NCBI GenBank assembly: GCA_021848865.1
Contig: JAJZTO010000077.1
Coordinates: forward strand, 1 to 9,703
DNA from: Myxococcales bacterium
Lineage (GTDB): Bacteria; Myxococcota; Myxococcia; Myxococcales; Anaeromyxobacteraceae
Length of the DNA stretch: 9,703 nt
Direction: 5' to 3'
Shown here: positions 1 to 7,975 of the stretch, one piece after another
Numbering within the stretch: position 1 is the first letter of the stretch
Layout: each line of letters begins with the position of its first letter
Position numbers and translations under genes: made by a program
Notes under the pieces: model-generated
What the model was told of the DNA's origin: nothing
The model's database searches: none
What the model saw: only the letters and a program-made list of their open reading frames with translations

Positions 1-578
1 GCCTTGGAGGCGAAGAGCAGGGCCTCGGCCACCGCCTCGATGGTGAGCGCGACGATGATCTGGTTGGCCACCTTGCAGACCTGCCCGCTCCCGCTGGCGC
101 CCACCAGGGTCACGTTCTTCCCCAGGAGGTCGAGCAGGGGCCGGGCGCGTTCGAAGGCGGCCGGCTCGCCCCCCACCATGATGGTGAGGGTCCCGGCCCG
201 GGCGCCGACGTCCCCGCCCGACACCGGGGCGTCCAGGTGGTCGCAGCCCCGCTCGCGCAGGCGCGCCGCGAAGCGCCGGGTCTCGATGGGGGAGATCGAG
301 CTCATGTCCACCACCAGCTTCCCGGGGGAGAGCCCCTCGGCGACGCCGCCGGGCGCGAAGAGCACCCGCTCCACGTCGGCGGTGTCCGGCACCATGGTGA
401 AGATCACCTCGGCCCGGCGGGCGACCTCCGCGCCGCTGCCGCAGGCCTTCCCGCCCTGGGCGACCAGCTCGGGCGGGACGCCGCTGCGCGAGTGCAGGTG
501 GAGGGCGTGGCCGCCCTTCATGAGGTTCCCGGCCATGGGCCGCCCCATGATGCCGAGCCCGACGAATCCCAGTTCCAT
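1..578 (-). CDS. Beta-hydroxyacid dehydrogenase, NAD(P)-dependent (2-hydroxy-3-oxopropionate reductase / 3-hydroxyisobutyrate dehydrogenase type), C-terminus cut by window edge
   Basis: Soluble oxidoreductase of the family that interconverts a beta-hydroxyacid and its oxo form, for example tartronate semialdehyde to glycerate or 3-hydroxyisobutyrate to methylmalonate semialdehyde. Seen: ATG at 578 preceded by a strong Shine-Dalgarno AGGAGGAG (583-590). The protein opens MELGFVGLGIMGRPMAGNL, the Rossmann GxGxMG signature (about residues 4-19). DAPVSGG (117-122) is the substrate-binding loop, and GSGQVCKVANQ places the presumed catalytic lysine at K169. Only 192 codons lie in the window; the family is usually about 290-300 residues, so roughly the last third is missing at the edge and nothing suggests a broken gene. 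The text resembles GarR more than the succinic-semialdehyde (GLYR1) branch, but substrate cannot be assigned. It follows the AEC transporter gene after 64 bp in the same direction and may be co-transcribed with it. Confidence 0.9.
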   Translation of the reverse strand, partial: MELGFVGLGIMGRPMAGNLMKGGHALHLHSRSGVPPELVAQGGKACGSGAEVARRAEVIFTMVPDTADVERVLFAPGGVAEGLSPGKLVVDMSSISPIETRRFAARLRERGCDHLDAPVSGGDVGARAGTLTIMVGGEPAAFERARPLLDLLGKNVTLVGASGSGQVCKVANQIIVALTIEAVAEALLFASK

Positions 579-642
579 GGCGCTCCTCCTCGACGGCGTG
601 TCCGGTGCGGCGTTGGCCCGCGTGCCTCCCCCGGCCCGGTGC

Positions 643-1524
643 TCAGGTGGCCCGCAGCGCCAGCGCCAGCGCCAGGGGGACGAAGACCAGGCTGGCGAGG
701 TGGCCCACCAGGACGATGGAGGCCACCTGCTCCGGCTCCTGGCGGTACTCCTCCGCGAAGAGGAAGTTCAGCACCGCCGGGGGCAGGCTGGCGAAGAGGG
801 TGAGCAGGGCGACCTGGGCCGGCGGCAGCGCCAGGGCGCGCCCCAGGGGGAGGGCGACGGCCAGCCCCGCCAGCGGCCGGACCAGCGCCCCCGCCAGCCC
901 CACGCGCCACCCGGCGACCGTGGTCCCCGCCATCCGCACCCCGAGCGTGAAGAGCAGGAGCGGGATGGCCACGTCGCCCACCATCCGCACCGTCACCGCC
1001 ACCCAGCCCGGCAGCGCGAGGTGGGTCGCGGAGAGCGCCACCCCCGCGGCGGTCGCCAGCACCATGGGGGAGAGCAGCAGGCGGCCGGCGTGGGCGTCGG
1101 GGCGCACCAGGTGGGCGCCGACGGTGAAGTGCAGGAGGTTCGAGGTGACGAAGAGCGCCACCGCCGCGGGGAGGAGCGGCTCGCCGAAGGCCAGCAGCGC
1201 CAGCGGCAGCCCCATGTTGCCCGAGTTGTTGAACATCATCGGAGGCACGAAGGTCCGGGGCGAGGCGCCGAGCCAGCGGGCGACCGGCCAGGCGACGAGC
1301 CCCGAGCCCAGCACCACGCCGGCCCCGGCCGCCACCAGCCGGGCGTTGGCGGCGAGGTCGAAGCTCCGGCTGGAGAGGGCCCCGAGGACCAGCGCCGGGA
1401 CGAAGACGTCCATGTTCATCCGGTTGAGGCCGCCGATCTCGGTCCCGCGGCGGCGGCCGTAGAGCCAGCCGCCGGCGACGATGGCGAACACCGGGAGGAT
1501 GATCTGGAGGATGCGCGCGGCCAC
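643..1524 (-). CDS. AEC (auxin efflux carrier) family permease
   Basis: Integral inner-membrane transporter of the AEC family, whose bacterial members carry small organic acids such as malate or malonate; the substrate here is unknown. Seen: 293 residues from a GTG start, almost entirely hydrophobic segments in about ten stretches. It carries family landmarks: an N-terminal segment ILQIILPVFAIVAGGWLYG, then MDVFVPALVLGALSSRSF (38-55), the conserved mid-protein FNNSGNMGLPLALLAFGE (98-115), and the C-terminal FASLPPAVLNFLFAEEY (244-260). Length fits the family (about 300-320). The GTG at 1524 lies 2 nt after the TGA of the upstream DUF475 gene and lacks a clear Shine-Dalgarno, so translation is probably coupled. 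Later in-frame ATGs around residue 36 would delete the first membrane helix and are unlikely. Operon-mate of DUF475 upstream and the dehydrogenase downstream. Confidence 0.88.
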   Translation of the reverse strand: MAARILQIILPVFAIVAGGWLYGRRRGTEIGGLNRMNMDVFVPALVLGALSSRSFDLAANARLVAAGAGVVLGSGLVAWPVARWLGASPRTFVPPMMFNNSGNMGLPLALLAFGEPLLPAAVALFVTSNLLHFTVGAHLVRPDAHAGRLLLSPMVLATAAGVALSATHLALPGWVAVTVRMVGDVAIPLLLFTLGVRMAGTTVAGWRVGLAGALVRPLAGLAVALPLGRALALPPAQVALLTLFASLPPAVLNFLFAEEYRQEPEQVASIVLVGHLASLVFVPLALALALRAT

Positions 1525-1526
1525 GG

Positions 1527-2588
1527 TCAGCCGGTGGCGGTGCCGGTGCGCGCCGCGGCCTGGCGGGCCTTGTTGTAGCGGACCGAGTGCCAGAGCGAGA
1601 GCCCGATGAAGGCGGCGCCGATGAGCCCGGTGAGGGCGTCGGGGACGTCCACCACCGTGCCCGCCAGCATGAGCAGCGCCAGCGCCCCGATGGCGTAGAA
1701 GGCGCCGTGCTCCAGGTAGCGGTAGGAGGCGAGGGTCCCCCGGTCCACCAGCATCACCGTCAGGCTGCGGACGAACATCGCGCCGATGCCCAGCCCGATG
1801 GCGATGACGAAGAGGTTGTTGGTGAGCGCGAAGGCGCCGATCACGCCGTCGAAGCTGAAGCTGGCGTCGAGCACCTCGAGGTACAGGAAGCTCGCGGCGC
1901 TGGCGCGGTGGAGGTTCTTCATCCGGTCGGGCCCCACCTCCAGGGCCATGCCGATGCCGTCCACCACGATGAAGGTGACCAGCCCGAAGATGCCGGCCAC
2001 CAGGAACTCCTCGCGGCCGCCGTGGACCAGGCGCGAGACGCCCCACACCGCCAGCATCATGATGCCCAGCCCCGCCGCCTCCACCTTCCCGAGCCGCGCC
2101 AGCCGCGTCTCGATCGCGGCGAGCCAGTGGACCTCCTTCTCCTCGTCCAGGAAGTACTTCAGGCACACCATCCCCAGGAACGAGCCGCCGAAGGCCCCCA
2201 GCACCTCGTGGGCGCTGGTGAGGATGCGGGCGTACTCGACGGGGTCCAGGGCGGCCAGGCGCACCGCCTCCCAGGGGCCGACGTGGGCCACCACGCTCAC
2301 GACGATCAGCGGGAAGACCAGGCGCATCCCGAAGACGGCGATGGCGATGCCCCAGGTGAGGAAGCGGTGGCGCCAGGCGGGCGTCATGTCCCGCAGCACG
2401 GTGGCGTTCACCACCGCGTTGTCGAAGGAGAGCGACGTCTCCAGCACCGCCAGCACCGCCACGATGAAGACGGTCCGGGCGATCCCCGCCGGCGTGTGCT
2501 GGTAGTAGGCGCCGACCGCCGCCCCGAGCAGCAGGCCGACGGCGGTGACGATGAACGACCCTGCGAAGTACTGGCGCGCCGCCTTCAT
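1527..2588 (-). CDS. DUF475 (TerC-like) integral membrane protein
   Basis: Polytopic membrane protein of the DUF475 family, related in fold to TerC/YkoY-type proteins, some of which export metal ions such as Mn2+. Function of DUF475 itself is not established. Seen: 353 residues with about eight hydrophobic segments and an internal two-fold repeat, with the acidic motif ETSLSFDNAVVNA at 50-62 matched by EVLDASFSFDGVIGAF at 238-253. In TerC-like proteins such paired acidic residues within membrane helices are thought to bind metal (here E50/D56 and D241/D247). A central soluble stretch (about 145-170, DEEKEVHWLAAIETRLARLGK) separates the halves. The ATG at 2588 is chosen because GGGAGG lies 4 nt upstream (CGGGAGGCCGATG); an upstream GTG at 2669 would add 27 non-hydrophobic residues without a ribosome site. 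The stop at 1527 nearly touches the AEC gene. Metal export or tellurium resistance remains inference. Confidence 0.88.
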   Translation of the reverse strand: MKAARQYFAGSFIVTAVGLLLGAAVGAYYQHTPAGIARTVFIVAVLAVLETSLSFDNAVVNATVLRDMTPAWRHRFLTWGIAIAVFGMRLVFPLIVVSVVAHVGPWEAVRLAALDPVEYARILTSAHEVLGAFGGSFLGMVCLKYFLDEEKEVHWLAAIETRLARLGKVEAAGLGIMMLAVWGVSRLVHGGREEFLVAGIFGLVTFIVVDGIGMALEVGPDRMKNLHRASAASFLYLEVLDASFSFDGVIGAFALTNNLFVIAIGLGIGAMFVRSLTVMLVDRGTLASYRYLEHGAFYAIGALALLMLAGTVVDVPDALTGLIGAAFIGLSLWHSVRYNKARQAAARTGTATG

Positions 2589-2638
2589 CGGCCTCCCGGT
2601 CGCGGGCCGCGCGGACGGGCCGGCGCCGAGGCCCCATG

Positions 2639-2665
2639 ATGCTACGCCGCGGCGCGGGGGCACAA
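2639..2665 (-). promoter_or_regulatory. Weak sigma70-like promoter candidate for DUF475-AEC-dehydrogenase genes
   Basis: In the 109-bp gap after boxB the minus strand reads TTGTGC (2660-2665), a 15-nt spacer, then TAGCAT (2639-2644), about 50 nt before the DUF475 ATG. Spacer is shorter than the preferred 17 nt. It is the most promoter-like stretch in the gap, which otherwise shows no hairpin with a T tract. If real, the downstream genes could be expressed independently of boxCB. Confidence 0.25.
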
Positions 2666-2697
2666 TCACCCCGTCGCCGGGCGGCGGCCACTCGCGC

Positions 2698-4128
<1,431 letters not shown>

Positions 4129-4129
4129 G

Positions 4130-5812
4130 TCAGCACCGCCTCCAGTCGAACTCGGGCCGCTCGGGCTTGCCGTACAGGGTGAGGGCGCCCCGGTCGCCGA
4201 CGGCGTTGGGGCGCTGGAAGATCCAGTTCTGCCAGGCCGTGAGGCGGCCGTAGATCTTGGTCTCGGTGGTCTCGGGGCCGGCGAAGCGCAGCGAGGCCTC
4301 CATGCCGGTGAGGGCGTCGGGCGACATGCTGGCCCGCTCCTCCAGGGCGAGGCGCACCTCGTCCTCCCAGTCGATGTCGTCGGGGGCGAAGGTGACGAGC
4401 CCCAGCTCCAGCGCCGCCCGCGGCCCGATGGGCCCCGGCACCGCCATCACCTTGGCCGCCCGCGCCGGGTCGGCGAGGAAGCGGGACTGGAGCCGGGTGA
4501 GGCCGTTCGGCATGGCGAGCGGCCCGGCGTTCATCGGCGAGGTGGCCAGCGCCGGCGGGCGGTCGGCCGCGTCCCGCATGTAGATGCGGTCGCTGGCCAG
4601 GGCCAGCTCCAGCAGCGAGCCGGCGAAGCAGGAGCCGGGCTCCACCAGCGCGAAGAAGCTGCGCGAGGTGAGGTCCATGCGCTTCAGCACCCGCTTCATG
4701 TGGGCCCGGACCTCGCGGACCAGGCCGTCCTCCCGGTGCGCCTCCAGCATCCGGTCCACCGCCAGGACCGCGTCGGCCGGGCCCTCGGTCCGGACCGCCA
4801 CCACGCCCACCGACGGGAAGTTGAAGCGCAGCTCCAGCAGCGCCGCGTCCAGCTCGCGGAAGGCGCGCAGCGCCCAGGCGCCGGCGCCGGCCCGGGCCAG
4901 CTCCGCCGGCGTGGCCGGCTCCGGCCCCTGCGGTGCGCGCACCGTGAGCCGGGCGACGCGCGCCGCCGGGTCCACCGCCAGGGTGACGAACCGCCAGGCG
5001 ACGCCGGCCGCGGTGCGGTCGGCCTGCAGCGGCGTGAGCTCCACCGCCGGGAAGGGGCGCCGGGTGCTGCGGGCCACCATCGCCGCGGCGCGGCGCTGCA
5101 CCGCCTCGTCGAACCTGGCCCGCGGCGGCGCCTCGTCCACCAGCCCCCACTCCACCGCCCGCTTGCCGCGCACCCCCTCGGCCACGGTGGAGAAGACGTC
5201 GGCGAGGTCGCGCCGCACCTTGCGCTTGTCCACCAGCCGGGTGAGGCCCCCGGTGCCGGGCAGGACCGCCAGCAGCGGCGTCTCGGGGAAGCTGACGACG
5301 CTGGAGCCGTCCTCGGCCAGCACGATCTCGTCGCAGGCCAGCGCCAGCTCGTACCCGCCGCCGCTGGCGGTGCCGTTGAGCGCCGCCAGGGTGGGGAGGC
5401 CGCTGTCGGCGGCCAGCTCCTCCATCCCCACCCGCGTCTCGTTGGTGAACTTGCAGAAGTTCACCTTGAAGCCGTGGCTGGAGCTGCCCAGCATCCGGAT
5501 GTTGGCGCCGGCGCAGAAGACCCGGTCCATGGCGCTGGTCACCACCAGCGCCCGCACCTCGGGGTGCTCGAAGCGCAGCCGCTGCAGGGCGTCGGCGAGC
5601 TCGATGTCCACCCCCAGGTCGTAGGAGTTCAGCTTCAGCGCGTACCCGTCCTCGGCCGAGGCCGGGCGCAGCCCGCCCGCCTCGTCCACCTTCATGAGCA
5701 GGCGGGCGACCGGCGGGTCGCCGGGCCGCGGCAGCTCCAGCTTCCAGTGCCGGTAGCGGGTGGGGTGGGTCTCGAACCGGATCGGCGCTTCGCGTGCGGT
5801 GGCGTGGGCCAT
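4130..5812 (-). CDS. boxC: 2,3-epoxybenzoyl-CoA dihydrolase (benzoyl-CoA-dihydrodiol lyase) BoxC
   Basis: BoxC hydrolyses 2,3-epoxybenzoyl-CoA with two waters, opening the ring to 3,4-dehydroadipyl-CoA semialdehyde and releasing formate. Seen: 560 residues from ATG 5812, close to the known length (about 555). It is a double crotonase-like protein. The first domain (about 30-230) has the oxyanion-hole segments FCAGANIRMLG (99-109) and NGTASGGGYELALACDEIV (146-164), followed by FPETPLLAVLPGTGGLTR (175-192). The second, more divergent domain runs from about 300 to the end, with PGSCFAGSLLELALASDRIY and a family-like C-terminus around GRLTAWQNWIFQRPNAVGDRG. An in-frame start 57 nt upstream (5869) would add residues not typical of BoxC. 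No Shine-Dalgarno precedes the ATG, see the 5' region note. boxB follows after 1 nt. The pair order C-B without A is notable. Confidence 0.96.
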   Translation of the reverse strand: MAHATAREAPIRFETHPTRYRHWKLELPRPGDPPVARLLMKVDEAGGLRPASAEDGYALKLNSYDLGVDIELADALQRLRFEHPEVRALVVTSAMDRVFCAGANIRMLGSSSHGFKVNFCKFTNETRVGMEELAADSGLPTLAALNGTASGGGYELALACDEIVLAEDGSSVVSFPETPLLAVLPGTGGLTRLVDKRKVRRDLADVFSTVAEGVRGKRAVEWGLVDEAPPRARFDEAVQRRAAAMVARSTRRPFPAVELTPLQADRTAAGVAWRFVTLAVDPAARVARLTVRAPQGPEPATPAELARAGAGAWALRAFRELDAALLELRFNFPSVGVVAVRTEGPADAVLAVDRMLEAHREDGLVREVRAHMKRVLKRMDLTSRSFFALVEPGSCFAGSLLELALASDRIYMRDAADRPPALATSPMNAGPLAMPNGLTRLQSRFLADPARAAKVMAVPGPIGPRAALELGLVTFAPDDIDWEDEVRLALEERASMSPDALTGMEASLRFAGPETTETKIYGRLTAWQNWIFQRPNAVGDRGALTLYGKPERPEFDWRRC

Positions 5813-5880
5813 GGCCGGGGTGTAACGGCCCGGCCGCGCCGCGCACCCCGCCGTGGCCGCCCGCCCCAAAAAGGACGCAA

Positions 5881-5892
5881 TCCGGTACCGGA
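5881..5892. repeat. 12-bp perfect palindrome upstream of boxC, possible operator or repeat remnant
   Basis: TCCGGTACCGGA is a perfect palindrome centred about 74 nt upstream of the boxC ATG, in the only AT-richer island of the HD-boxC gap (about 5865-5904). Position and symmetry would suit a dimeric regulator. However, the overlapping 11-mer AATCCGGTACC (5879-5889) also occurs at 7977-7987 in the mltG-M23 gap, so it may instead be a remnant of a dispersed repeat. No motif I recognise as a BoxR site is visible. Confidence 0.35.
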
Positions 5893-5907
5893 ATACCTAT
5901 TACGCCG

Positions 5908-5925
5908 GGCCGGGCGCGCCCGGCC
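5908..5925. repeat. 18-bp perfect GC palindrome directly after the HD-gene stop
   Basis: GGCCGGGCGCGCCCGGCC is perfectly self-complementary and abuts the TGA (5926-5928) of the HD-domain gene. On the transcribed minus strand it would fold into a very stable hairpin about 96 nt before boxC. It is not followed by a T tract (next bases CGGCGTAATAGG), so it is not a canonical intrinsic terminator. It could still stall polymerase, protect the mRNA 3' end or separate the HD gene from boxCB. Confidence 0.5.
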
Positions 5926-6552
5926 TCAGGGGCCCGGCGGCGGCGCCGGCTCGTCGGGCAGGTCGGGCGGGGCCACGCCGCCGATGCCGAGCCGGTCGGC
6001 GATGGGCGCCTGCGCGGCGATGATCAGGGCCACCAGCTCGGGGAGGGGCATCCCCACCAGCTCCGCCCCGCGCCGGATCTCGCCGCGGTCCACCGAGCGG
6101 GCGAAGGCCTTGTCCTTCATCTTCTTCACCACCGACTCGGGCGGCAGGTCGCGGACGCTCCTCGACGGGCGCACCAGCGCGCAGGCGCCGACGAAGCCCG
6201 AGAGCTCGTCGGCGGCGACGATGGCGCGCTCCAGCGGCGACTCGGGGGCGATGCCGGTGTAGGGGGCGTGGGCCCCGACGCCGCGGATCAGCACCTCCGG
6301 CCAGCCGCGGGCCCGGAGGATCTCCATCCCCTTCCAGACGTGCTCCTCGTGGGTGGGGTACCGCTCGTAGTCGAAGTCGTGGAGCAGGCCGACCAGGCCC
6401 CACAGCTCCCGCTCGGCCGGGTCGGCCACCCCGGCCCGGGCGGCCAGGGCCCGCATCGAGGCCTCCACCGACAGGGCGTGCCGGCGCAGCGGCGGGGTCC
6501 TGGTGAACTCGCAGAGCAGCGACCAGGCGGCGGCGCGGGAGGGGAGGGTCAT
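5926..6552 (-). CDS. HD-domain hydrolase, COG2316-like
   Basis: Predicted cytoplasmic metal-dependent phosphohydrolase of the HD superfamily; the substrate of this subgroup is unknown to me. Seen: 208 residues with the HD metal ligands in order: H25 (PLRRHALSVEA), H58-D59 (LLHDFDYERYPTHEEH) and D115 (VAADELSGFV). The HDxDYExYPxxH block, the GVGAHAPYTGIAPESPLE segment (91-108), and ALVRPSRSVRDL with KKMKDKAFARSVDRGEIRRGAELVG (143-167) are typical of the small HD proteins grouped as COG2316. The last 15 residues are a proline-rich tail with no clear role. ATG at 6552 has no Shine-Dalgarno; TATCCT (6560-6565) lies so close that the mRNA may start at or next to the ATG. It follows the M23 gene by 45 bp and precedes boxC by 113 bp, and perfect palindromes lie on both sides, suggesting its own transcription unit. 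Confidence 0.85.
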   Translation of the reverse strand: MTLPSRAAAWSLLCEFTRTPPLRRHALSVEASMRALAARAGVADPAERELWGLVGLLHDFDYERYPTHEEHVWKGMEILRARGWPEVLIRGVGAHAPYTGIAPESPLERAIVAADELSGFVGACALVRPSRSVRDLPPESVVKKMKDKAFARSVDRGEIRRGAELVGMPLPELVALIIAAQAPIADRLGIGGVAPPDLPDEPAPPPGP

Positions 6553-6559
6553 GGGCCGG

Positions 6560-6565
6560 AGGATA
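6560..6565 (-). promoter_or_regulatory. -10-like element TATCCT next to the HD-gene start
   Basis: TATCCT (4 of 6 matches to TATAAT) ends 7 nt before the ATG at 6552. A transcript starting at the usual distance would begin about 1 nt before the ATG, giving an essentially leaderless mRNA. There is no ribosome site in between. No good -35 hexamer is present at 16-18 nt, so support is weak and rests mainly on the pattern shared with ruvX and the M23 gene. Confidence 0.3.
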
Positions 6566-6569
6566 GCGC

Positions 6570-6585
6570 CGGCGGGCGCCCGCCG
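6570..6585. repeat. 16-bp perfect GC palindrome between the M23 and HD genes
   Basis: CGGCGGGCGCCCGCCG is perfectly self-complementary and fills most of the 45-bp gap between the M23 stop (6598-6600) and the HD start (6552). On the minus transcript it forms a strong GC hairpin after the M23 gene, but GGCGCTATCC rather than a T tract follows. It also lies just upstream of the TATCCT element, where a -35 box would be. It may act as a transcript end-protector, attenuator or protein site. Confidence 0.45.
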
Positions 6586-6597
6586 CCCAGCACCCGG

Positions 6598-7890
6598 CTA
6601 CTGCAGCACCACGCCGGTCTGGCCCAGCTCCGCCTGCAGCGGGGCGATGGCCCGGGCGAACTCCGGCATCCACTTCTCCGGGACCGGGGCGTCGCGCGGC
6701 AGCTTGAGCTGCAGCGGGTTCACGAAGCGGCCGCCGCGGAGCACCGCGTAGTGGAGGTGCGGCCCGGTGGCCAGCCCGGTCCTGCCGGTGGCGCCGATCA
6801 CCTGCTTCTGGACCACCTTGTCGCCGACCTTCACGGCGATGGCCGAGAGGTGGCAGTACTCGGTGGCGAAGCCGTTGCGGTGGCGGAGGGCCACCATCTT
6901 GCCGCAGGCGCCGCGCGGCCCCGCCGAGGTGACGACGCCGTCGCTCACCGCCCAGACCGGCGTGCCGATGGGGGCGGCGTAGTCCACGCCCTCGTGGGCG
7001 CGGGTGTAGCCCAGCACCGGGTGCTTGCGGTAGCCGAAGCGGCTGGTGACGTGGGCGTACTTCAGCGGCGACTTCAGGAAGCCGCGCTTGGCGCTGTTCC
7101 CCTCGTCGTCGTAGTAGCTCTCGCGCCCCTCGGGGTCCTTCCAGAGGTAGAGGCGCCGGTGGGCCAGCTCGCCGTCGTACTCGGCCGCCAGCACGTCGCC
7201 GAAGCGCAGCAGCCGGCCGTCGGCGTAGACCTTCTCGACGAGCATCCGCAGCCGGTCGCCCTTGCGGACGTCCTGGTAGAAGTCGACGTCCCAGGCCAGC
7301 ACGTCGCTCGCCAGCACCGCCAGGGCCGGGTCCTCGCCGGCGCGCTGCAGGGCCTCGTAGAGCGAGCTGCCGATCTCGACCGACACCCGGGCGACCTGGG
7401 TGGTCAGCTCGACCGCCCGCTTGTGCGCGGCGAGCGCCCCGCCCGGCCCGGGCTCGACGATCCACTCGTCGGCCGGCCCCTGGCGGTAGGAGAGGCGGCG
7501 CAGCGCCTTCTCCCCCTCGACCCGCTCGACCCGGACCTGGCCGCCGGGCGGGATGCGGGAGAAGTCCACCTGCCCGCGCAGCGAGGCCACCACGGCGTTG
7601 CTCTGGGCGCCGTCGAGCCCGAGGTCGAGGAGCACCTGGGCGAAGGTCCGGTCGCGCTCGATCCGGGCCGACTTCGCGGCGATCCGCAGGGGCGGCGGCT
7701 CGGCCACGGGAGGAGCCGGCTCGCTGGGGACCGCCAGCGGGACGGCCGCCACCTCCGGCTCGTCCGGCGCCGGGACCAGGCGCCAGGCGCCGGCCGCGCC
7801 GAACCCGGCGACCGCCACGAGCGCCGCGAGCGCGGCGCCGGCAGCCAGGACGGGGCCCCGCGGGGGCCTGGGAGTCTCGTCGAGCTTCAA
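6598..7890 (-). CDS. M23-family zinc metallopeptidase, membrane-anchored, MepM/OapA-like
   Basis: Cell-envelope endopeptidase predicted to cleave peptidoglycan peptide crosslinks. Seen: 430 residues with one N-terminal membrane anchor (about 13-38, VLAAGAALAALVAVAGFGAAG) and a proline-rich linker (about 40-68). An OapA/Csd3-like N-terminal region (about 78-255) contains the SLYEALQRAGEDPALAVLASDVL segment. A complete M23 domain (about 280-395) follows, with zinc ligands H299 and D303 (AHEGVDYAAP) and H380 (GPHLHYAV), plus catalytic-type H347 (EYCHLS) and H378. SRFGYRKHPVLGYTRAHEG is typical of MepM. All key residues are present, so an active enzyme is expected rather than an EnvC-like activator. 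The start is TTG at 7890; an in-frame TAG only 12 nt upstream leaves no earlier option and the next in-frame start would delete the anchor. Downstream of mltG by 153 bp, same strand. Confidence 0.93.
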   Translation of the reverse strand: MKLDETPRPPRGPVLAAGAALAALVAVAGFGAAGAWRLVPAPDEPEVAAVPLAVPSEPAPPVAEPPPLRIAAKSARIERDRTFAQVLLDLGLDGAQSNAVVASLRGQVDFSRIPPGGQVRVERVEGEKALRRLSYRQGPADEWIVEPGPGGALAAHKRAVELTTQVARVSVEIGSSLYEALQRAGEDPALAVLASDVLAWDVDFYQDVRKGDRLRMLVEKVYADGRLLRFGDVLAAEYDGELAHRRLYLWKDPEGRESYYDDEGNSAKRGFLKSPLKYAHVTSRFGYRKHPVLGYTRAHEGVDYAAPIGTPVWAVSDGVVTSAGPRGACGKMVALRHRNGFATEYCHLSAIAVKVGDKVVQKQVIGATGRTGLATGPHLHYAVLRGGRFVNPLQLKLPRDAPVPEKWMPEFARAIAPLQAELGQTGVVLQ

Positions 7891-7899
7891 GCGGCGCGC

Positions 7900-7905
7900 A
7901 ATCTA
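7900..7905 (-). promoter_or_regulatory. -10 element TAGATT nearly abutting the TTG start of the M23 gene
   Basis: TAGATT lies 9 nt before the TTG start; initiation at the usual distance would leave a leader of only about 2-3 nt. The TAG of the element is in frame with the gene and is its upstream stop. No Shine-Dalgarno exists in between. The -35 region is poor (TCGCTT at a 17-nt spacer). The hexamer is identical to the one before ruvX. Confidence 0.45.
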
Positions 7906-7975
7906 GCAGGATCGGCCGGTCGAAGCGACAGATAGACCCGCCAGAAACGCCGGGATGTGCGCGAAAGTAGGCCGG

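Noticed and set aside
2589..2669. Upstream GTG start (2669) for the DUF475 gene
   Set aside because: No ribosome site, non-hydrophobic extension; ATG 2588 has GGGAGG at good spacing.
5868..5892. Palindrome followed by a T5 run on the minus strand as an intrinsic terminator before boxC
   Set aside because: The palindrome has no loop of its own, the T run is short and about 8 nt away, and it would lie in the boxC leader.
5794..7935. 713-codon plus-strand open frame over the HD and M23 genes
   Set aside because: Antisense shadow of two genes with intact active-site motifs; composition is artefactual.
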